NCBI GenBank assembly: GCA_005884705.1
Contig: VBAF01000214.1
Coordinates: forward strand, 1 to 10,106
DNA: 10,106 nt
Origin: Alphaproteobacteria bacterium
GTDB lineage: Bacteria; Pseudomonadota; Alphaproteobacteria; Reyranellales; Reyranellaceae
Direction of reading: 5' to 3'
The notes below the pieces were generated by a model. It worked only from the letters and a program-made list of their open reading frames with translations, had not been told where the DNA came from and searched no databases. Shown here in pieces: positions 5,930 through 10,106 of this stretch (position 1 is the first letter of the stretch; every line of letters begins with the position of its first letter). The translations under genes and the position numbers were made by a program.

Positions 5930-8005
5930 TCAGGCCGCCGCGCGCTTCTTCGTCTCCTCGACGATGCGGTCGGCGGTGCGGCCGGCCAGCTCCTGCAGAT
6001 GGTCGAACTCGGTACGGTAGGTGCCGACGCCCTGCGTCACCGAGCGGATCTCGACGATCATGTCGGCGACCTCGGCTTCGGGCATCAGGGCCGACACTTC
6101 GTCCCAGCCGTTCCAGCCGGGCCGGGCGTCGTAGCCCAGCAGCTGGCCGCGGCGGCCCGAGATCAGGCGCTGGATGCGCGAGGTCGAGTCGGACGGTGCC
6201 GCGACCGTGACCTTCAGGATCGGCTCGAGCAGGACCGGCCGGCACTTCGGCATCGCCTCGGTCATGGCGATGCGCGCCGCCATCTTGAACGACATCTCGG
6301 AGCTGTCGACGGCATGGTACTGGCCGTCGACCAGCGCCACTTCGATATCGACCACCGGCTGGCCGAGCGGACCCTCCTTCAGGTAGTCGATCAGCCCGTC
6401 CTCGACCGCGGGGATGAAGTTGCGCGGCACCACGCCGCCCACGATCTTGTCGACGAAGCGGAAGCCCGAGCCGCGCGGTAAGGGCCGGATCTCGACCTTG
6501 ATGTCGGCGAACTGGCCATGCCCGCCGGTCTGGCGCTTGTAGCGCGCATGCTGCGACGCGCCGCCCTGGATGGTCTCGCGATAGGCCACCCGCGGCGCCA
6601 CCGTCTCGACGGCGACGTTGTAGCGGCCGGCAAGCTTCTCGACCGCGACCTTGAGGTGCATCTCGCCCTGGCCCTTGAGCAGCAACTCGTGGGTTTCCGC
6701 CCGCGCCTCCCAGGCGAGCGACGGATCCTCCTCGACGATCTTCTGCAGCGCGCCGGACAGCTTGACCTCGTCGTTGCGGTTCTTGGCCGACAGGGCGAGC
6801 GTGAAGACCGGCGATTCGGCGGGCGGGAAGTCCGCGGTCGGCGCAACGCCGGCCGACGCGATCGAATGGCCCGAGGGCAGGGCCTCGATCTTGGCCAGCG
6901 CCACGATCTCGCCCGCCATGGCCTCGCCGATCTTGTCGAGGCGCTGGCCGAACGGCCGGAACAGGCTGCCGATGCGCTGGCCGCCCAGCGACTGGCCTTC
7001 GGTCAGGGCGCCCGACCAGACGCGGCACAGCGAAAGCTTGCCGGCATGCGCCTGGTGCAGGACCTTGAAGCATTCGGCCATCGCCACACCGTTCGACGGC
7101 AGGGTGCGGCGCTTGGCGGTCTCGGCGACGAACGGGGTGTCGTGGCGCAGCGCCTTCAGGAGCCGCCGCACGCCGTTCTCGCGGTCGCCGGCGCCGATCA
7201 GCACCGGCGCGATCTTGTCGGCGCCGAACTCGTCGTGCAGGTCGCGGTAGATCAGCGATTTCTCCGGCGCCACGTCCTCGATCAGCTGCTCGAGCAGCGC
7301 ATCGTCGAACTCCGACAGGGTCTCGAGCATCTCGCGCCGCGCCTCGTTCTCGCGCGGCAGGATCTCGGCCGGCATCTCGATCAGGTCGGAGGCGCCGCTC
7401 GACTTGTAACGGTAGGCCCGCTCGCTCACCAGGTCGACATAGCCGATCGTCTCCTCGGCCCCGTCCGGCGCCGGCGTGCGGATCGGCACCTGGCGCAGCA
7501 CCAGCTTGCGCGACGAGACGGTCTGCAGCGCCGCCAGCATGTCGCGCACCCGGCGCTCGGCCGAGTCGATCTTGTTGATGAAGAAGAGGTGGGGAATGTG
7601 GTTGTCCTCGATGTACTTGATCAGCGGCGACAGCGCGACGACGCGCTCGGGCGAGGGCTCGCAGACGATGACGGCGGCGTCGCACACCGCGAGTGCGGCG
7701 AGCGAATCGTGCTGGAACTCGATCGAGCCCGGCACGTCGAGGAAGGTCCAGTGGTCGCCGAGGTATTCAGCGGATGCGATGTTGATCTCGGTGCCCATGT
7801 TGCGCTTGCGCGCCTCCTGGGAACCGTCGCCGACGGACGTGCCGGCGCGCGTCGAGCCGCGGCGGCCGATGGCGCCCATGGCGTAGAGCAGGCTCTCGAG
7901 CAGGCTGGTCTTGCCCGAGAGGTACGGCCCGCACAGCGCCACCACGCGATGCGCGCCGCTGCCTGGTCTGCCGCTGAGGATGGTTCCGGTCTTCAGGTCG
8001 GTCAT
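5930..8005 (-). CDS. Elongation factor G-like translational GTPase
   Basis: A 691-residue protein with the five-domain layout and length of EF-G. GTPase motifs: G1 GPYLSGKT (26-33), G3 DVPGS (90-94) and G4 NKID (144-147). Domain IV starts GGHGQFADIKVEI and continues through DGQYHAVDSSEMSFKMAA, then domain V with VLLEPILKVTV, ISGRRGQLLGY and EIRSVTQGVGTYRTEF, all clear EF-G signatures. G3 normally reads DTPGH; the histidine that positions the hydrolytic water is Ser94 here, and the G2 region (GDGSQEARKRNMGTEI, 59-74) is also divergent. This places it among the second, EF-G-like paralogues (FusA2-like) rather than the essential housekeeping EF-G, which normally sits in the str operon with rpsL and tufA. 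A strong AAGGAGG precedes ATG 8005 by 5 bases. It is not SelB: it has EF-G domains IV and V and no winged-helix tail. Confidence 0.93.
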   Translation of the reverse strand: MTDLKTGTILSGRPGSGAHRVVALCGPYLSGKTSLLESLLYAMGAIGRRGSTRAGTSVGDGSQEARKRNMGTEINIASAEYLGDHWTFLDVPGSIEFQHDSLAALAVCDAAVIVCEPSPERVVALSPLIKYIEDNHIPHLFFINKIDSAERRVRDMLAALQTVSSRKLVLRQVPIRTPAPDGAEETIGYVDLVSERAYRYKSSGASDLIEMPAEILPRENEARREMLETLSEFDDALLEQLIEDVAPEKSLIYRDLHDEFGADKIAPVLIGAGDRENGVRRLLKALRHDTPFVAETAKRRTLPSNGVAMAECFKVLHQAHAGKLSLCRVWSGALTEGQSLGGQRIGSLFRPFGQRLDKIGEAMAGEIVALAKIEALPSGHSIASAGVAPTADFPPAESPVFTLALSAKNRNDEVKLSGALQKIVEEDPSLAWEARAETHELLLKGQGEMHLKVAVEKLAGRYNVAVETVAPRVAYRETIQGGASQHARYKRQTGGHGQFADIKVEIRPLPRGSGFRFVDKIVGGVVPRNFIPAVEDGLIDYLKEGPLGQPVVDIEVALVDGQYHAVDSSEMSFKMAARIAMTEAMPKCRPVLLEPILKVTVAAPSDSTSRIQRLISGRRGQLLGYDARPGWNGWDEVSALMPEAEVADMIVEIRSVTQGVGTYRTEFDHLQELAGRTADRIVEETKKRAAA

Positions 8006-8162
8006 GACGACGTCCTCCTTCTCCGCTGGTAAGCGAGAAGCCCCGAGAGACGTCGGGCAAGCTCCAGCGTCCGTGACGGTCGCCTATGAATTCTCGGCCG
8101 TGACGCGAACGCAGGAGATGAACCCGCGGCGCCTCGATCGGAGCGAAGCCCTTTGTCCGGAA

Positions 8163-8191
8163 ATGCTTTCACTCCGGTCGGAGGGAGTCAA
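8163..8191 (-). promoter_or_regulatory. Possible sigma-70 promoter for the EF-G-like gene
   Basis: On the minus strand TTGACT (8191-8186) resembles a -35 box; 17 bases later AAGCAT (8168-8163) is a weak -10. The spacer contains a perfect-arm dyad CTCC-GGTC-GGAG (8172-8183) that could be an operator. It lies just downstream of the terminator of the previous transcript, where a promoter is needed, and leaves a leader of about 150 bases before ATG 8005. I see no gene in the 286-base gap 8006-8291, which holds only this, the terminator and a short CCCGA/TCGGG hairpin at 8042-8057. Confidence 0.3.
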
Positions 8192-8207
8192 CGCCGGTTG
8201 GGGAAAG

Positions 8208-8251
8208 AAAAAATTCGCCGTGCCGGAACCGCGAATCCGGCTTCGCGGCGA
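8208..8251 (-). terminator. Intrinsic terminator after the small membrane-helix gene
   Basis: On the minus strand TCGCCG (8251-8246) pairs with CGGCGA (8220-8215), enclosing an inner stem GCCGGA (8241-8236) with TCCGGC (8227-8222). Two bases after the outer stem starts a run of six T (8213-8208) followed by CTTT. A GC-rich two-part stem followed by a U-tract is a standard rho-independent terminator. It lies 40 bp past the stop codon at 8292 and separates this transcript from the EF-G-like gene. Confidence 0.8.
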
Positions 8252-8291
8252 GGGGTTTCGCGCCCCGCCGTCCGGCCGGCCCGCTACTTTG

Positions 8292-8534
8292 TCATTGGCC
8301 TGGCGGTTCCGGCGCAAAATTCTCCGCCAGTCCGTGCAAGGCATGCTCGGCCATCAGGCGAGCCCCGTCAGGGAAGGCGCTCAGTTTTCCGACCCCGATC
8401 TCGGCGGTCTTGAGCGCGTTGAAAGCATCTTCGCGCCCAATCGTGCCGCGCACGACCATCAAAGTCAGAAGCGCGGCCTGCAGATTGAAGGCGGCAATCC
8501 CCAGGCCGAGCGCCGCCGCATTGTTTTCATCCAT
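8292..8534 (-). CDS. Small hypothetical protein with one hydrophobic helix
   Basis: An 80-residue protein that I do not recognise. It begins MDENNAAALGLGIAAFNLQA; residues 6-28 form one long hydrophobic alanine/leucine-rich helix that could span the membrane or pack in a helical bundle. The remainder is a predicted amphipathic helical region with TIGREDAFNALKTAEIGVGKL (31-51). The start at 8534 is favoured because GAGGAG lies 5 bases upstream; an in-frame ATG at 8588 would add 18 residues read from repeat sequence. The gene is followed by a convincing terminator, which supports it being real and the last gene of its transcript. It lies 109 bp after the NTF2-like gene. No function can be assigned. 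Confidence 0.72.
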   Translation of the reverse strand: MDENNAAALGLGIAAFNLQAALLTLMVVRGTIGREDAFNALKTAEIGVGKLSAFPDGARLMAEHALHGLAENFAPEPPGQ

Positions 8535-8587
8535 GCTCACTCCTCGCTCCAGGGGGTGACTATGGACGCCAGCAGCTTGCGGAGTCA

Positions 8588-8632
8588 CCTCATCCTGAGG
8601 AAAGAGCGTAGAGAGCGTCTCGAAGGATTAGG
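8588..8632. repeat. Dispersed-type palindromic intergenic element (CCTCATCCT...AGGATTAGG)
   Basis: CCTCATCCT (8588-8596) and AGGATTAGG (8624-8632) form a 9-bp inverted repeat with one G-T position, around a core with GAGCG and GTCTCGAAGG. This arrangement (CCTCATCCTGAGG ... GTCTCGAAGGATGAGG) is one I recognise from memory as a common dispersed intergenic palindrome in alphaproteobacteria. It lies between the NTF2-like gene and the small membrane-helix gene. Confidence 0.6.
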
Positions 8633-8643
8633 AATGCGCTCTC
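8611..8643 (-). other. 7-bp inverted repeat abutting the NTF2-like stop codon
   Basis: GAGAGCG (8611-8617) and CGCTCTC (8637-8643) are perfect inverted repeats; the right arm touches the TAA of the NTF2-like gene. In the transcript this would form a hairpin directly after the stop, competing with the larger palindrome at 8588-8632. No T-tract follows, so read-through into the next gene is possible. Confidence 0.35.
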
Positions 8644-9024
8644 TTACTTGTCCTTCGTCACCGTGTGGAAGGACTTGGAGATCACCTGCCAGCCTCCGTC
8701 GACCTTGAGCAGGGTCAGATAGTCGGTGAAGTAGCGCGGCGGGATCTGGCATTCGACCTTGGCGAAGGCGGTGGCGGGGCCGGAGAAGTCGATCGACACG
8801 ATGCGGTCGCGCCGCTCGCTGCCGCTCGCCTTGGCCGACTTGCGGCTCTCGACCATCTTGAACCAATCGGCGCGCGGGAAGTCCGCTGCCTTGCCGTCGG
8901 CGCCGACGCTGTAGAGATGCGAGGACGGATGGAAGGCCTGGCCGAGTTTCCTGGTGTCGCCTTCGTACAGCCCGTCGAAATAGACCTGCAGCACCTTCTC
9001 GATGTCCGCGACGTCCGAGCTCAT
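8644..9024 (-). CDS. NTF2-fold / lumazine-binding-like protein
   Basis: A 126-residue cytoplasmic protein beginning MSSDVADIEKVLQVYFDGLYEGD. The pattern is that of the NTF2-like superfamily: an N-terminal helix pair ending in YFDGLYEGDTRKLGQAFHPSSHLYSV, a central D(W/F) helix, and a C-terminal sheet with AFAKVECQI, YFTDYLTLLKVDGGWQVISKSFHT. It most resembles the putative lumazine-binding / SnoaL-like subgroup, whose members range from isomerases to ligand-binding proteins. The exact substrate cannot be inferred. The ATG at 9024 has GGGAG 8 bases upstream. It starts 12 bp after the restored stop (9037) of the reductase gene, so the two form an operon. Pairing with an MDR-family reductase suggests small-molecule metabolism (inference). 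Confidence 0.88.
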   Translation of the reverse strand: MSSDVADIEKVLQVYFDGLYEGDTRKLGQAFHPSSHLYSVGADGKAADFPRADWFKMVESRKSAKASGSERRDRIVSIDFSGPATAFAKVECQIPPRYFTDYLTLLKVDGGWQVISKSFHTVTKDK

Positions 9025-9036
9025 GTCGTGTTCTCC

Positions 9037-10016
9037 CTAAAGCGCCCCGTTGGGGCCGACCAGGATCTTGCCGTTGCGCCCGCCTTTGTCGGCATGGGCG
9101 AGTGCTTCCTTGATCTGCTCGATCGGATAACCGGCGCATGCAGCTTGCCGTCCATCACCTGGCGGGCGAGGTCGGCGTAGATCTCGCGGATTTTCTGCGC
9201 ATTGCGCTTGGCCAGGAACCGACCGAGCATGAAGCCGGTCAGCTTGACGCCGCGATAGATGAAGTTGTTGCGCGCGACCTCGGGATTCTGCCCGCTCATC
9301 GAGCCGTAGTGCACGACGGTGCCGTCGGTCGCCACGCAGTCGCAGATCCGCCCCGTGGCCTTGCCGCCGATCGCCTCCAGCCCGAGCCTGATCGGCGCGT
9401 CGCCGGTCTCGCGTGCCACGCGCACCGCGAGATCGTCGCCGTCGACGACCACCAGGTCGGCGCCGAGGCGGCTCAGTTCGCTGGCGAGCTCGGGCCGGCG
9501 CACGACATTGACGGTGCGCAGGCCGCGCTGGTGCGCCAGCACGATCGCCAGCCGGCCGACCGCGGAGTTGGCGACGTTCTGGATCACCCAGTCGCCGCCC
9601 TTGAGCGGCACGAAGTCCGACAGCATCAGCTCGGCGGTCGGCGGGTTGATGCGCACCATCGCCGCCTGCCTGAGGTCGATGCCGGCCGGCAGCGGGATCG
9701 CGTCGTCGCCCTTGACCCGGCGCTTCTGCGCCCAGTTCTCGCGCTGCAGGTTGATCACCAGGTCGGCGGGCTTGACGTGCTTGACCTGCGCGCCGACGGC
9801 GGTGACCCGGCCGACGCATTCGGCGCCCGGAGTCGCGGGCAAGGGCGGCTTGAGGCGATAGCTGCCGCGGCAGAACCCCATGTCGGCCGGATTGATCGGG
9901 AAGGCCAGCACGTCGAACACGACCTCGTCGGCCGCCGGATCGCCGACATCGGCGACCTCGGCGCAGCGTGCCACTTCCCACGGTGTGCCGTATTGTTCGA
10001 TGAGCACCTGTTTCAT
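9037..10016 (-). CDS. MDR-superfamily oxidoreductase, trans-2-enoyl-CoA reductase (Etr1/MECR)-like, frameshifted near the 3' end
   Basis: A zinc-free medium-chain dehydrogenase/reductase of about 326 residues after correction. MECR-like features: INPADMGFCRGSYRLKPPLP (41-60), where Tyr53 matches the catalytic tyrosine of mitochondrial enoyl reductases; VRINPPTAELMLSDF (121-135); and the NADPH-binding GDWVIQNVANSAVGRLA (141-157) followed by NVVRRPE (170-176), whose arginines suit the NADP phosphate. The 10016 frame is normal to about residue 296 (KLHAPV, near 9131), then turns into an unrelated arginine/serine-rich tail ending at 9021. The -1 shifted frame from 9129 to TAG 9037 gives the expected end YPIEQIKEALAHADKGGRNG, so one base appears to be missing around 9127-9135. 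This is a mutation or a sequencing error. The start has AGGAG three bases upstream. Likely reduces a 2-enoyl thioester with NADPH in the cytoplasm. Confidence 0.88.
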
Positions 10017-10049
10017 GGGCTCCTCATGGGGGCGCCTCCGACGTGCCTT

Positions 10050-10097
10050 TTTGCCTGGCCCGTCGATTGCTTATATTGCAACTCGACAGGGGGCGAA
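10050..10097. promoter_or_regulatory. Possible divergent promoter and operator region
   Basis: A/T-rich island in otherwise GC-rich DNA. On the plus strand TTTGCC (10050-10055) and TATATT (10072-10077) are spaced by 16 bases; on the minus strand TATAAG (10075-10070) could serve as the -10 of the reductase gene. A dyad TTGC-TTATATT-GCAA (10067-10081) overlaps both -10 candidates, a position suited to a dimeric repressor such as a MarR- or TetR-type regulator. All of this is by eye. Confidence 0.35.
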
Positions 10098-10106
10098 ATG
10101 CCGGAT
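10098..10106 (+). CDS. Possible first codons of a divergent gene, cut by the window edge
   Basis: An ATG at 10098 follows AGGGGG by four bases, a good ribosome-binding spacing, and the window ends two codons later (M-P-D). It lies downstream of the putative plus-strand promoter at 10050-10077. Nothing can be said about the product; a regulator transcribed divergently from the reductase would be a common arrangement. Confidence 0.3.

Noticed and set aside
5930..8005. The EF-G-like gene as SelB, the Sec-specific elongation factor for the nearby TGA gene
   Set aside because: It has EF-G domains IV and V and no SelB-type winged-helix C-terminus, so it cannot be used as evidence for local Sec machinery.
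6518..8032. Plus-strand open frame of about 500 codons opposite the EF-G-like gene
   Set aside because: Antisense shadow of a conserved GTPase, with composition typical of reverse-frame GC-rich DNA.
8084..8344. Minus-strand 86-codon frame overlapping the terminator region
   Set aside because: It is arginine/serine-rich, has no ribosome-binding site, overlaps the 3' end of the small membrane-helix gene and contains the terminator.
1..10106. CRISPR array, tRNA, rRNA or insertion sequence
   Set aside because: I found no regularly spaced direct repeats, no cloverleaf-like segment and no transposase or paired terminal repeats; the palindromes present are short intergenic elements.

Overview
The window is GC-rich with strong third-position GC bias. 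It reads as an alphaproteobacterial chromosome, and the mix of a tripartite-tricarboxylate (Bug) receptor, CaiB-type CoA transferase, acyl-CoA dehydrogenase and dispersed palindromic intergenic repeats suggests a Rhodospirillales or Hyphomicrobiales soil or freshwater heterotroph. The genus cannot be fixed from this sequence alone. Every gene with real support lies on the minus strand, apart from the first codons of a possible divergent plus-strand gene at the right edge. TGA is used as an ordinary stop by at least six genes here, so the genetic code is standard.

Reading in the direction of transcription (right to left), the first block (10016 to 8292) holds an Etr1/MECR-like enoyl reductase of the MDR superfamily, disrupted by a frameshift near its 3' end. 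It is followed by an NTF2-fold protein, a dispersed palindromic repeat and a small membrane-helix protein that ends at a convincing intrinsic terminator (8251-8208). The second block (8005 to 3796) starts with an EF-G-like translational GTPase that ends near a perfect 40-bp palindrome. It then holds a compact redox cluster: an exported thioredoxin-fold protein interrupted by one in-frame TGA, an Mpo1/DUF962-like membrane protein, and the periplasmic molybdoenzyme MsrP. The third block (3615 to beyond position 1) is a tightly packed acyl-CoA operon: Bug-family solute receptor, divergent crotonase, small GIY-YIG-like protein, acyl-CoA dehydrogenase and class III CoA transferase (cut by the window edge). 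It fits uptake of a carboxylic acid, CoA activation by transfer, and oxidation of the acyl-CoA.

The most notable observation is at 5345-5779. Translation continues in the same frame through a single TGA into a fully coherent thioredoxin C-terminal half that includes the cis-proline motif. The TGA sits exactly where the first cysteine of the CxxC active site belongs, giving U-G-G-C. A stem-loop resembling a bacterial SECIS begins immediately after it. The simplest reading is a previously unrecognised, Tat-exported, thioredoxin-like selenoprotein encoded just upstream of the methionine sulfoxide reductase MsrP. A nonsense mutation or sequencing error is the main alternative.
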